Counted from the first letter of the stretch, positions 1 through 6,768 are shown. The stretch is 10,242 nt of DNA from Treponema sp. (GCA_031258265.1 JAIRNB010000196.1:1-10242), one strand, 5' to 3'. Numbers and translations: made by a program. The notes: generated by a model not told the origin, from the letters alone.

Positions 1-505
1 ACTGCACCCCGTCGCCGATTCCGAAGGCCGCGAAGGCCGCAAAAACCGCAAACAGGATGCCCAGGACGCGTCCGGCCTTTTTGTTTTTCAGGCCCCGTTC
101 CAGGGCGAACATGGCGCCCCCCAGCATGGCCCCGCTCTCGGTTTTAACCCGGTACTTTACCGCAATCAAAGACTCGGCATATTTGGTGGCAATCCCGAAC
201 ACGCCGGTGAGCCACATCCACAGCACCGCTCCGGGTCCGCCCACCGCAATCGCCGTCCCCACGCCGATGATATTGCCGGTTCCGATGGTGGAGGCCAGCG
301 CGGTGGTGAGCGCCCCGAACTGGGACACGTCCCCCTCGCCGGCTGCGTCTTTGGTCACCGACAGCTTAATGCCCAAGCCAAGTTTTTTCTGGATAAACCC
401 GGTCCTGATGGTAAGAAAAATGTGAGATCCAAAGAGCAGGACCAAAAGCCAGGGGCCCCAGATCCAACCGTCAATGGTCGATACCAGTTTTGCAAATGCT
501 TCCAT
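1..505 (-). CDS. AGCS-family sodium:alanine symporter, N-terminal part (runs off left edge)
   Basis: Inner-membrane carrier expected to import L-alanine (or glycine) with Na+. I translated the minus strand from the ATG at 505; 168 residues are visible before the window ends. Family-typical blocks are present: GEGDVSQFGALTTALAS (56-72), STIGTGNIIGVGTAIA (72-87), GGPGAVLWMW (89-98) and GIATKYAESLIAVKYR (104-119), with hydrophobic membrane stretches at about 15-35, 62-88, 92-116 and 148-165. The start is supported by an AAGGAG ribosome site at 513-518, 7 nt upstream. It begins 28 bp after the alanine dehydrogenase stop, same strand, so the two are almost certainly one operon for alanine uptake and catabolism. 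Members are usually about 450-550 residues, so roughly two thirds lie outside. Family assignment is firm; alanine as substrate is inferred from the neighbour. Confidence 0.92.
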   Translation of the reverse strand, partial: MEAFAKLVSTIDGWIWGPWLLVLLFGSHIFLTIRTGFIQKKLGLGIKLSVTKDAAGEGDVSQFGALTTALASTIGTGNIIGVGTAIAVGGPGAVLWMWLTGVFGIATKYAESLIAVKYRVKTESGAMLGGAMFALERGLKNKKAGRVLGILFAVFAAFAAFGIGDGVQ

Positions 506-533
506 TCAATAACTCCTTCGTTAAATACCCTTG

Positions 534-1649
534 TCAGGCCAGAACATTCGCGGCGGGAACATAGGGCAGGTTATGCGCCTGCGCCACCCCTTCGTAGGTT
601 ACGCTGCCCTTAAAGGTGTTGAGCCCCTCAAGCAGGCCCTTGTCCTTTCGCAGCGCCCCCGCAACGCCAAGATCCGCAATGGAAAGACCGTAATTCAACG
701 TGGCGTTTGCCAGGGCGTTTGTGGAGGTGTTTGACACCGCGCCGGGCATATTTCCCACGCAGTAGTTCACCACGCCGTCCTGGACAAACACCGGGTCGTC
801 GTGGAAGGTAACGCGGCTGGCCTCGCTGCAGCCGCCCTGGTCTATGGCCACATCGACAATCACCGAGCCCTTTTTCATGGTTTTAAGGTGGGTTTTCTTA
901 ATAAGTTTCGGGGCGGAGGAACCGGGGATAAGTACCGCGCCGATTACCAGATCCGCCGTGGGCAGGATGCCGTCGATATTCTGGGGGGAGGAATACAGGG
1001 TGGTGATGGCATTGCCGTAAATATCCTCCAGGTACTCCAGCTTGTCCAGATCGATGTCCAGCGCGGTCACATGGGCCCCGAATCCCACGGCGATCTTCAC
1101 CGCGTTGGCGCCCACCGTTCCCGCTCCCAGGACCACCACTTCGGCGTGGGGAACCCCGGGCACCCCGGAGAGCAGAACCCCCCGGCCCCCAAAGGGTTTT
1201 TCCAGGTACTTCGCCCCCTCCTGAATGGCAAGGCGGCCCGCAATCTGGCTCATGGGTTTAAGGCAGGGCAAACCGCCCTTGCGATCCTTGATGGTCTCAA
1301 AGCCTATGCCTATACATTTGCTTTTCAGCAGCGCCTCCGTCAGGGGGCGGTCCGGCGCCAGGTGCAGATAGGTGTACAGAATCTGGCTCTCCCGAATGAG
1401 TTTGTATTCCGGCTCCAGGGGCTCCTTGACTTTGACAATCATGTCGCTTTCCCCAAACACATCCTCAGCGCGGTCCACAATTTTCGCCCCCGCGGCCTTG
1501 TACAGATCGTCGGGGTAGGCCGAGCCCTCTCCCGCGCCCTTCTGCACCAGGACCTGGTGGCCGTGCTTCACAAAGGCCTCCGCGCCCTTGGGGGTCAGGC
1601 CGACCCGGTACTCATGCTTTTTGATCTCCGTAACTGTTCCAACTTTCAT
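534..1649 (-). CDS. ald: Alanine dehydrogenase (NAD-dependent)
   Basis: Cytoplasmic enzyme that reversibly converts L-alanine, NAD+ and water to pyruvate, ammonia and NADH. From the ATG at 1649 the protein is 371 residues, the normal family length, starting MKVGTVTEIKKHEYRVG. Expected active-site residues sit at the usual numbers: R15, K75, H96 and D270 (in VDVAIDQGG). The Rossmann fold shows GAGTVG at 175-180 and an acidic residue, D198, at the end of the second strand, which favours NAD over NADP. GGAGG at 1657-1661, 7 nt before the ATG, fixes the start. The frame stays open upstream to 1922, but that part crosses the SRP RNA gene and is not coding. The gene heads an operon with the symporter 28 bp downstream. 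Its leader carries a repeated 13-mer and a 12-bp palindrome that may be operators. Confidence 0.97.
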   Translation of the reverse strand: MKVGTVTEIKKHEYRVGLTPKGAEAFVKHGHQVLVQKGAGEGSAYPDDLYKAAGAKIVDRAEDVFGESDMIVKVKEPLEPEYKLIRESQILYTYLHLAPDRPLTEALLKSKCIGIGFETIKDRKGGLPCLKPMSQIAGRLAIQEGAKYLEKPFGGRGVLLSGVPGVPHAEVVVLGAGTVGANAVKIAVGFGAHVTALDIDLDKLEYLEDIYGNAITTLYSSPQNIDGILPTADLVIGAVLIPGSSAPKLIKKTHLKTMKKGSVIVDVAIDQGGCSEASRVTFHDDPVFVQDGVVNYCVGNMPGAVSNTSTNALANATLNYGLSIADLGVAGALRKDKGLLEGLNTFKGSVTYEGVAQAHNLPYVPAANVLA

Positions 1650-1685
1650 AGTAACGCCTCCGAATTTTTTTTTGTAATCCAATCC

Positions 1686-1697
1686 TGGATGCATCCA
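1686..1697. promoter_or_regulatory. Perfect 12-bp palindrome in the ald leader
   Basis: TGGATGCATCCA reads the same on both strands and lies 36 bp upstream of the ald start codon. It could be an operator for a dimeric regulator or a short hairpin in the leader. No regulator is known from this window, so the role is a guess. Confidence 0.3.
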
Positions 1698-1724
1698 TGT
1701 TATCGATGCTGTAAAGTATGACTT

Positions 1725-1827
1725 ATTTTTCCTAAATCCGGGCTTTTTTTCGATCAATACAGAAAAATTAACGTGATTGCCGCTCTTGGCATAAATAATA
1801 TACGTTATTTTTAGATTTTTCCTAAAT
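1725..1827. repeat. Two copies of a 13-bp direct repeat upstream of ald
   Basis: ATTTTTCCTAAAT (plus strand) occurs at 1725-1737 and again, identical, at 1815-1827, exactly 90 bp apart. Both lie between the SRP RNA gene and ald in AT-rich DNA. The distal copy overlaps TTAGGA (1820-1825, minus), which sits 17 bp upstream of a possible -10 TATATT (1797-1802, minus). Paired binding sites for a regulator of the alanine operon would fit, but nothing else supports this. Confidence 0.4.
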
Positions 1828-1839
1828 AAATGAGGCTCG

Positions 1840-1866
1840 GCCAAACAGCCTGCAGACTGTTTTGGC
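1840..1866 (-). terminator. Hairpin just downstream of the SRP RNA, weak terminator or processing signal
   Basis: GCCAAACAG (1840-1848) pairs with CTGTTTTGGC (1857-1866) with one bulged base and an 8-nt loop. In the minus-strand direction it follows the end of the SRP RNA by about 20 nt, then CGAGCCTCATTTATTT. There is no clean T run, so a normal intrinsic terminator is doubtful. Confidence 0.4.
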
Positions 1867-1883
1867 TGAAGCAGGCTAAGACA

Positions 1884-1998
1884 GGAACCCCGCAGCCAGG
1901 ATGGCCACGGCGCCATGGGCATCCGCTTGCCGTTGCTTCCTTCCGGACCTGGCGGAGTTGGGCGGCGTCCATTCGCATGGGTCCTGGCTACAGGGTTC
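1884..1998 (-). ncRNA. ffs: Signal recognition particle RNA (4.5S type)
   Basis: Small RNA partner of Ffh in co-translational targeting of membrane proteins. On the minus strand the hallmark apical sequence GGTCCGGAAGGAAGCA is present (plus positions 1934-1949), including the GGAA tetraloop and the asymmetric internal loop bound by Ffh. The ends close into a long helix: GAACCC (1993-1998) pairs with GGGTTC (1885-1890), then after a small internal loop GCCAGGA pairs with TCCTGGC. The resulting RNA of about 115 nt matches the small bacterial SRP RNA. It lies between the chemotaxis receptor and ald, all on the same strand, and has its own promoter. The exact ends are estimated from the terminal helix. 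Confidence 0.95.
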
Positions 1999-2002
1999 TT
2001 AC

Positions 2003-2031
2003 ATAATACCCGATAAGGCCGGAAAAGGCAA
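2003..2031 (-). promoter_or_regulatory. Sigma-70-type promoter of the SRP RNA
   Basis: On the minus strand TTGCCT (2026-2031) and TATTAT (2003-2008) are separated by exactly 17 bp, and transcription starting a few bases later coincides with the 5' end of the SRP RNA. It fits in the 41 bp between the chemotaxis receptor stop and the RNA, as expected for a separately expressed stable RNA. Confidence 0.75.
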
Positions 2032-2041
2032 GGCTCCGGTT

Positions 2042-3901
2042 TTACACTTCAAAGCTGTCCACGATTTGGGAAATTGAGGCGATCGCCTCCTGATTGGTCA
2101 GGGCCAGTTGGGAAATTTCCCGGGCCCCGGCATTGACGGTTTGCATATCCTCCGCTATTTGGGAAACGCTGCCGGCTATTCCCCGGGAATGGGTTTGCAG
2201 GGCGCTTATCTCTTTCAGCATGGATTCGTTGCCCTCCCGCATTTCTTTGGAGCCGACGTCGACCTCGGCGCTTACATCGTTCATCAGCTTCAGGGCCTCC
2301 ATGACCTGGCCGGCCCCTTCCTTTTGTTCCCTGATGGCGTTATCCACCACCTGCACCAGCTTGCCCGTTTCGTCCACCCTGAGGGAAACCTGGGAAAAAG
2401 ACTCCTCCGAAACTTTGGCGTTTTTTACGATATGATCGATGGTTTCCGCAATCTGCCGCAGCTCGGCGCTGATCTTCTGGGATTCATTGGAAGAATTTTC
2501 CGCCAGCTTTCGTATTTCATCGGCCACCACGGAAAACCCCCGGCCCGCCTCCCCTGCGTGGGCCGCCTCAATGGCAGCGTTCATGGCCAGGAGGTTGGTC
2601 TGGGCGGCAATGGTGGCGATGATCCGGTTCGCCTCCTGCAGGGCCTGGGACTGTTCCACAATCTCGTTGATCCTGACCCCGTTTTCCCGCTGTATGGCGC
2701 TTCCCGCGGCGGCGGCTTCGCCCACGGTTTTAAATTGCAGAGCCATTTTTTCCGTCACGGATCCAATGGAAGAGATGTTTCCGATCATTTCCTCCACCGC
2801 CGCGGAAGCCTGGGTCACGCTGGCCGCCTGGGAACTGATGGAGTTGTCCAGGGATTCGATGTTTTTGGCGATCTGCTCCACCGCCGCGGAAGATCCCGTG
2901 ACGCTTCGCATCTGTTCTTCGGTTTTTCCCCGGATCTGTTCCACCGCTTCGGAAATACGGCCCAGGGAGGAGGCCATGTCCGCGGCGTGATTCTCCAGCT
3001 TGAGGCCCGACGCTGCCAGATTCCCCTGGCCTGCCTTAATGTCCCGCATCCCGGCCCCCATGTTTTCACAAAAACTGTTGACCATCCCTGCGATGGTTCC
3101 CACCTCGTCTACGGAGCAGATGGAAATCCGCCGGGTCAGATCCTTTTTGGCGGAGGACAAATTTTCAAGCTGCGCTATTACCGAATCAAACAGGACGGCG
3201 GAGCTTTTTTTCAGGGTCAGGGCCAGGGCAAATACGACCAGCAGCAAAAAGGCGACGAGGCCCGTCAGGGCGGTCCGGTCTCCCCTGCTCAAATCCGTGA
3301 GGTTTCCCCCCGACCGGGTGAGGATCAAAAGGACGGCGGAAAGGCTGTAAAGGACGGAGATTATGGTTACCGCCAGGGGGATGATCAGCATCTTGAGGCT
3401 TTGCCGCCCCTCCCGCAGATCCCGGGGATATTCGGCGACGGCTGCGGCGATTAAGGTTTTTGACACCAGCCTGTCGCTTAGCACATAGACAAAAGTCCCC
3501 GCCAGCAGCCCCAGGGAGAGGCAGACCAGGTACAGGCTGGCCCCCATCCCCACAGGGATTCCGATGGAGGCGCCCTGGACAAAGAGTCCCGCCAGGAAGA
3601 GGTTTTCACATACCGTAAGGAGGGCGATCATCTTGAGGGGCACGGCGCCGATTTTTTTCAGAGCCTCCCCATAGGCCGTCCCCGCGGCCCTGAATTGGGC
3701 GGAATCAAATAAGCGGCCGCTGGTTCCCATGATCAGGGCGGACAGGGCGATGAAGGCCAGCCCCGGAAGCCCCGCCCGCAGCAGCAAAGCAGGAACGGAA
3801 ACCCGGGGATCCCGAAACAAATACAAAAGAATAAACACAACAAGGGCGTCGATACTAGCAGCGGAGCCAATAATAATAAAAAAGTTGCTTTTCGTGTTCA
3901 A
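2042..3901 (-). CDS. Methyl-accepting chemotaxis protein with six membrane spans and no periplasmic sensor domain
   Basis: Membrane receptor feeding the CheA/CheW flagellar signalling system. I prefer the TTG at 3901 (619 residues), because GGAGG at 3910-3914 lies 8 nt upstream; the frame also permits a TTG at 3916 but that would precede the ribosome site, and the ATG at 3906 is out of frame and stops at once. Hydrophobic spans fall at about 7-29, 38-59, 89-108, 117-142, 170-194 and 211-231, leaving only short loops outside. A HAMP-like linker follows (about 232-285), then a long coiled-coil signalling domain whose conserved hairpin tip (about 423-467) includes AAQTNLLAMNAAIEAAHAGE and GFSVVADEIRKLAE. 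The C-terminus lacks a CheR/CheB-docking pentapeptide. The signal is presumably sensed within or near the membrane; the ligand is unknown. Confidence 0.93.
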   Translation of the reverse strand: MNTKSNFFIIIGSAASIDALVVFILLYLFRDPRVSVPALLLRAGLPGLAFIALSALIMGTSGRLFDSAQFRAAGTAYGEALKKIGAVPLKMIALLTVCENLFLAGLFVQGASIGIPVGMGASLYLVCLSLGLLAGTFVYVLSDRLVSKTLIAAAVAEYPRDLREGRQSLKMLIIPLAVTIISVLYSLSAVLLILTRSGGNLTDLSRGDRTALTGLVAFLLLVVFALALTLKKSSAVLFDSVIAQLENLSSAKKDLTRRISICSVDEVGTIAGMVNSFCENMGAGMRDIKAGQGNLAASGLKLENHAADMASSLGRISEAVEQIRGKTEEQMRSVTGSSAAVEQIAKNIESLDNSISSQAASVTQASAAVEEMIGNISSIGSVTEKMALQFKTVGEAAAAGSAIQRENGVRINEIVEQSQALQEANRIIATIAAQTNLLAMNAAIEAAHAGEAGRGFSVVADEIRKLAENSSNESQKISAELRQIAETIDHIVKNAKVSEESFSQVSLRVDETGKLVQVVDNAIREQKEGAGQVMEALKLMNDVSAEVDVGSKEMREGNESMLKEISALQTHSRGIAGSVSQIAEDMQTVNAGAREISQLALTNQEAIASISQIVDSFEV

Positions 3902-3909
3902 AACATAGA

Positions 3910-3914
3910 CCTCC
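3910..3914 (-). promoter_or_regulatory. Ribosome binding site that selects a TTG start for the chemotaxis receptor
   Basis: GGAGG on the minus strand, 8 nt before the TTG at 3901-3899. It overlaps the longer reading of the frame (TTG at 3916), which therefore cannot be the real start. Confidence 0.75.
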
Positions 3915-3931
3915 AAAAAACATTGTTTTAC

Positions 3932-3937
3932 ATATTA
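3932..3937 (-). promoter_or_regulatory. Possible -10 box for the chemotaxis receptor
   Basis: TAATAT on the minus strand, about 30 bp before the TTG start. The matching -35 position (3955-3960, TCATAA, 17-bp spacing) is a poor fit, and I see no sigma-28-type flagellar promoter. Tentative. Confidence 0.3.
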
Positions 3938-3987
3938 CCGGAAGGAAGTACAGGTTATGACTGAGTTTACCACAGTGTTAGCCGGTT

Positions 3988-4035
3988 TGTTAACCCGCCG
4001 CGGCGCCCCCCCTATGGACCCAAGTTGGGTTAACA
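3988..4035. repeat. Nested inverted repeats upstream of the chemotaxis receptor
   Basis: TGTTAACCC (3988-3996) and GGGTTAACA (4027-4035) are perfect 9-bp inverted arms around a GC-rich 30-nt loop. A second dyad, ACCCAA-G-TTGGGT (4018-4030), overlaps the right arm, so the two foldings compete. Together with the terminator and the tandem repeat this accounts for most of the roughly 400-bp gap between the receptor and the ComFB-family gene; no convincing gene is seen in 3917-4331. Confidence 0.5.
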
Positions 4036-4075
4036 GGGACGCACTATGACTTCGTTTGGGGGTCCTGTCGGCTGG

Positions 4076-4117
4076 AAAAAGCACGGGGCCCTCCGGTGGC
4101 CCCTCCCGTGCTTTTTT
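4076..4117. terminator. Strong two-way intrinsic terminator
   Basis: AAAAAGCACGGG (4076-4087) pairs with CCCGTGCTTTTT (4105-4116), extended inward by GGCC/GGCC pairing around a short loop, with A and T runs on both sides so it works on either strand. In the minus direction it closes the HD-phosphohydrolase/ComFB unit and separates it from the chemotaxis receptor. No plus-strand gene enters it from the left. Confidence 0.85.
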
Positions 4118-4181
4118 CACCGCCACCCCCATTTACGCTGTGTGTGTGCGTCCCCGAGCCGTTTTGGGGCCCATAGGGGGG

Positions 4182-4291
4182 CCTTGGTCGTGGGGCCTTT
4201 GTTTCCACCACCACGCTTTGCCTTGGTCGCGGGGCCTTTGTTTCTGCTGCTACGCGTTGCCTTGGTCGGGGGCTCTTTTCGGCTGGCGCTC
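4182..4291. repeat. 39-bp tandem repeat, two full copies and one partial, open as a basic peptide on the minus strand
   Basis: Copies begin CCTTGGTCG at 4182, 4221 and 4260, a constant 39-bp period. The first two match at about 32 of 39 positions; the third keeps only its first half. Because 39 is a multiple of 3, both strands stay open. Read on the minus strand (ATG 4293 to TGA 4117, 58 residues) it gives a lysine/arginine-rich peptide with the unit A-T/K-R-(S/G)2-R/G-NKGP-A/T-TK. Its stop abuts the terminator. There is no ribosome binding site before the ATG or the nearby TTG at 4308, so I record it as a repeat and not a gene. It could be an expanding short repeat or a small basic protein read through from the ComFB-family transcript. 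Confidence 0.6.
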
Positions 4292-4331
4292 ATCAGGAAT
4301 TGCTGCAAAAATCCACGAGTCCCATAGTCTG

Positions 4332-5045
4332 CTAGTCTTCGTCTCCCCCAGGGGGGAACAGGTATAGGTCCGGCAGTTTGAATGTCCGGTCCATGGAAAA
4401 GGATTCGATGTCCCCGGGTTCGCTGATAACCGGGATCGAAAAGAAATGATTCATGGTTTCAAAGCCATTCGCTTCGATTCTAACGGAGTATTCAAAGTTT
4501 TCCCGGGTGTTCGCCGCGTCCGCCGAGATGGATTCGGGCCAGAAGGTAAAGGCGCCCTGGGTGTTTGCCACCAGAATACAGGGGTTCTGCCAGTTGCGGT
4601 TCTTCATCTTTACCAGCTTTCCCTCCCGCCAAAGCTCCACGGTTATGCCCGCCAGGGGGGAAAAATCCGCGCCGTCAAAGGCGCGTCCAATGATAGTGGG
4701 GATATTGAAGACCGGACCCTGTTTTATCGTATCGCCGGGGGCGGCGTTGCTGTGGTCGGAGTTGGGACGCTGGTTGTGGCTGACCCGTTTGAGCGCCTCA
4801 AATACCATGGAAACAACGTCCGCTTCCTTCTGCTGCCAACTGATGGTTACCTGCTCAATCCGCGCCGCGCCCCGGTTGGAGATGATATAGTGCGGGGGAA
4901 TACGGTTGAGCACAAAACAAGCGGCATCGATGCGGCACTGGTCACAGAGACACAGTTTGTCCGGGTTGCCCTGCTTTTCTATGGAAGAACAAATTGCGTC
5001 TATTGTCGAGAAAACAAGATCTTCCGTGGTATTGTGTATTTCCAT
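4332..5045 (-). CDS. ComFB-family protein with an extra C-terminal beta-domain
   Basis: 237 residues. The N-terminal part (about 1-95) matches the ComFB family: an ED-LV-STIDAIC helix, a cysteine cluster LCLCDQC (C32, C34, C37) with C43, then IDAACFVLNRIPPHYIISNRG (38-59) and a final helix near 75-90. ComFB was named from the B. subtilis competence locus; members have since been reported to bind cyclic dinucleotides, and a motility role has been reported for the Bacillus protein. After a polar linker (about 92-112), residues 112-230 form a beta-rich segment starting PTIIGRAFDG and LAGITVELW that resembles carboxypeptidase-regulatory or prealbumin-like folds; I know of no standard ComFB protein with it. 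Start: GGAGG (5052-5056) 6 nt before the ATG. It follows the HD gene by 19 bp, so they are cotranscribed. Confidence 0.75.
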   Translation of the reverse strand: MEIHNTTEDLVFSTIDAICSSIEKQGNPDKLCLCDQCRIDAACFVLNRIPPHYIISNRGAARIEQVTISWQQKEADVVSMVFEALKRVSHNQRPNSDHSNAAPGDTIKQGPVFNIPTIIGRAFDGADFSPLAGITVELWREGKLVKMKNRNWQNPCILVANTQGAFTFWPESISADAANTRENFEYSVRIEANGFETMNHFFSIPVISEPGDIESFSMDRTFKLPDLYLFPPGGDED

Positions 5046-5064
5046 GCCAAACCTCCGCCCCTTA

Positions 5065-6345
5065 TTATAGATTTATCCATTTTTTTGTATTACGCAATAT
5101 CTCTTTCAGCCTTGAAGGTGATTTTACCCTATTTTTATACCGCGGGTCCACGAAAATTCGGATAATACGCAAAGATTTTACCAAATTGTCCACCGCCGCG
5201 GGGTTGAAAATGCCGGAGCTTTCGGAAAAACATCGATCTTCGTCGCTTACGTACAGGCCGGTTTCAAAGGAGACCGGCTCAGGAATATCAATGACCAGCG
5301 CCTCCCGGGGGAGGGGCTTCCCCGTGGGGGAAAGCTCCGCCGCCAGGGTTCTCTCATGCCGGGACCGGCTGCGGATATCCAGCAGATTCCGGTGAAGGGT
5401 TTCGTCAAAGGGAATTTCCGCAACGGGATCGAAAAAACGGCCTGCCCGGACTTCATCGGCCAGGGAAAAGAGGGGGTGGGAACGGCCGGAGAGCAGGGCA
5501 AAGAGCCCGGCATCGTCCAGGCCGTAGAGATCCCCGGGCTTTAATACGCCGTCTTCGAGTCCCCCCATGAGGGCCTTTTTGATCATCCCCGTGGCGGAAC
5601 GAACCGTGGGATGCCAATAAACAGCCCGGTACATCAGATATTTTGAAAAAAGCACGGACTCTATGCTGGGAATGCCTTTGCCGTCAATCATTACCCCCCT
5701 TTCCCGGTCCGGGTGGAGGCGGCTCAGGATAAAATCCACGTCCTGGGCGCCGTAGGGAACCCCGCAGTACCGGGCATCCCGGTTCAGGTAGTCCAGCTTG
5801 TCCGGATCCAGCGTCCCGGAGAGGAGTTTGCGGTAAAAGCCCAGCTCCCCCTTCGATTCGCCGTCCCTGTTCAGTCCGGTATCCACAATGGCGGCGGCGA
5901 ATTCGGGATCGGCCCCGGTTTTTGCCGCCAGGGACCGCAGGGGCTCCCTAAGGATGATCTCCGCGGTAAGCGCCTCGTGGCAGTCAAGGGGCAGCTCCTT
6001 GAGGGAATGGGCATAGGGGAAATGGCCCAGATCGTGGAGCAGCGCGGCGCAGAGAAAAGAGACCGCGCCCTCCGGGGTGAGCCAGGAAACGGCGCCCCGG
6101 TTCGCCAGGTCTATGAGGATCCGGCGGGCCAGGTGGTAGACCCCGATGGAATGGGCGGCGCGGGTATGGGTCGCGCCGGGGTAGACCGCGTAGGCCGGCC
6201 CAAGCTGCAGGATACGGTTGAGCCGCATAAAAGGCTCCGATTTGGTCAGCGCCGCCAATTCCGGGGTGAGGTAGATATGCCCCCAAAGCACGTCCCGTAT
6301 GGGTTCGGTATATCCCCGCTGAAGAGCCGCATAAACATCCATCAT
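5065..6345 (-). CDS. HD-superfamily phosphohydrolase (dNTPase-like, COG1078 type)
   Basis: Cytoplasmic metal-dependent phosphohydrolase related to bacterial dNTP triphosphohydrolases and SAMHD1; the substrate is unproven. Counting from the ATG at 6345 (426 residues), ligands appear in order: H65 in THTRAAHSIGVYHLARR, the HD pair H104-D105 in AALLHDLGHFPYAHS, and an Asp in SGTLDPDKLDYLNRDARYCG near 180. These blocks plus the opening GYTEPIRDVLWGHIYLTPEL identify the family well. The frame extends to an ATG at 6441, but that stretch carries a consensus promoter whose start point falls on the ATG at 6345, so the shorter form is preferred; the ATG at 6342 is equally possible. No ribosome binding site precedes either one. 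It is first in a unit with the ComFB-family gene. Confidence 0.88.
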   Translation of the reverse strand: MMDVYAALQRGYTEPIRDVLWGHIYLTPELAALTKSEPFMRLNRILQLGPAYAVYPGATHTRAAHSIGVYHLARRILIDLANRGAVSWLTPEGAVSFLCAALLHDLGHFPYAHSLKELPLDCHEALTAEIILREPLRSLAAKTGADPEFAAAIVDTGLNRDGESKGELGFYRKLLSGTLDPDKLDYLNRDARYCGVPYGAQDVDFILSRLHPDRERGVMIDGKGIPSIESVLFSKYLMYRAVYWHPTVRSATGMIKKALMGGLEDGVLKPGDLYGLDDAGLFALLSGRSHPLFSLADEVRAGRFFDPVAEIPFDETLHRNLLDIRSRSRHERTLAAELSPTGKPLPREALVIDIPEPVSFETGLYVSDEDRCFSESSGIFNPAAVDNLVKSLRIIRIFVDPRYKNRVKSPSRLKEILRNTKKWINL

Positions 6346-6351
6346 TCCAAA

Positions 6352-6380
6352 ATAATAGCCCCCGGAACGGCCCCTGTCCA
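6352..6380 (-). promoter_or_regulatory. Promoter of the HD gene, probably giving a leaderless mRNA
   Basis: On the minus strand TGGACA (6375-6380) and TATTAT (6352-6357) are 17 bp apart. Only 6 nt separate the -10 box from the ATG at 6345, so transcription would begin at or next to the A of the start codon. This explains the missing ribosome binding site and argues against the longer reading of the gene. Confidence 0.6.
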
Positions 6381-6550
6381 CCGCAAAAACAAGAAAAACC
6401 CCTGCCCCCGTATTGACATACCGGCAGAAGATCATTAGCATGGCGATAGACTGTCTTTTTGGAAGGAAGAAGGGGATGCATCAGCGCGCCGCGCCGCATA
6501 CGGAACAAACAAACCTCAGCCTTAACGTGAATCTTTCCGGTTTGCGTAGG

Positions 6551-6582
6551 TTGACATTTGCCCCCCCCCCCACGGATATAGC
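6551..6582 (+). promoter_or_regulatory. Possible promoter with a homopolymeric C11 run in its spacer
   Basis: A perfect -35 box TTGACA (6551-6556) is followed by TTTG and eleven Cs (6561-6571), then GGATATAGC. The -10 could be GATATA (18-bp spacing) or TATAGC (20-bp spacing). Gain or loss of Cs would change the spacing and so promoter strength. The transcript would run toward the gene at 6953. Confidence 0.4.
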
Positions 6583-6697
6583 AGAAAATTAACAGCCTTA
6601 GCTGAAAAGAGTGTTTCTCACCGGCCCTTCCAGAGACGGCAAATAATATCAGTATTTCTGCTCATCAGTTCAGCGGAGAATAATTGTGTCTCACAGA

Positions 6698-6732
6698 ATG
6701 ACTACGCAACGCAGCTTTGCTGCGTGAGTCAT
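6698..6732. repeat. Long imperfect hairpin
   Basis: ATGACT (6698-6703) pairs with AGTCAT (6727-6732) and, after a bulge of five bases against one, ACGCAGC (6709-6715) pairs with GCTGCGT (6719-6725) around a TTT loop. It lacks a T run, so it is not a plain terminator. It could be part of a structured RNA or a small repeated element. Confidence 0.5.
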
Positions 6733-6768
6733 CATAGTCCCCAGCAGTTTTTGTGGAGGGGACCCGGT

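Noticed and set aside
801..1721. 306-residue plus-strand open frame opposite ald
   Set aside because: Antisense shadow of a highly conserved gene; the sequence is low in family-like motifs and has no ribosome site.
1650..1922. N-terminal extension of alanine dehydrogenase (open frame to 1922)
   Set aside because: It runs through the SRP RNA and AT-rich leader, lacks family similarity, and the ATG at 1649 has a good ribosome site and gives the standard 371 residues.
2019..2039. CCGGA/TCCGG dyad downstream of the chemotaxis receptor as a terminator
   Set aside because: Only a 5-bp stem with an 11-nt loop, no T run in the minus direction, and it overlaps the SRP RNA promoter.
2108..3454. 448-residue plus-strand open frame opposite the chemotaxis receptor
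   Set aside because: Rich in His, Gly and Arg as expected from the complement of a GC-rich receptor gene; no recognisable domain.
4046..4367. Two overlapping plus-strand frames across the 39-bp repeat
   Set aside because: They read through the terminator stem and the repeat; open only because of GC bias and a repeat length divisible by three.
5713..6438. 241-residue plus-strand open frame opposite the HD gene
   Set aside because: Antisense shadow of a well-supported gene; no start signal.
6346..6441. 32-residue extension of the HD protein to the ATG at 6441
   Set aside because: No ribosome site, contains a consensus promoter, and the family homology begins after the ATG at 6345.
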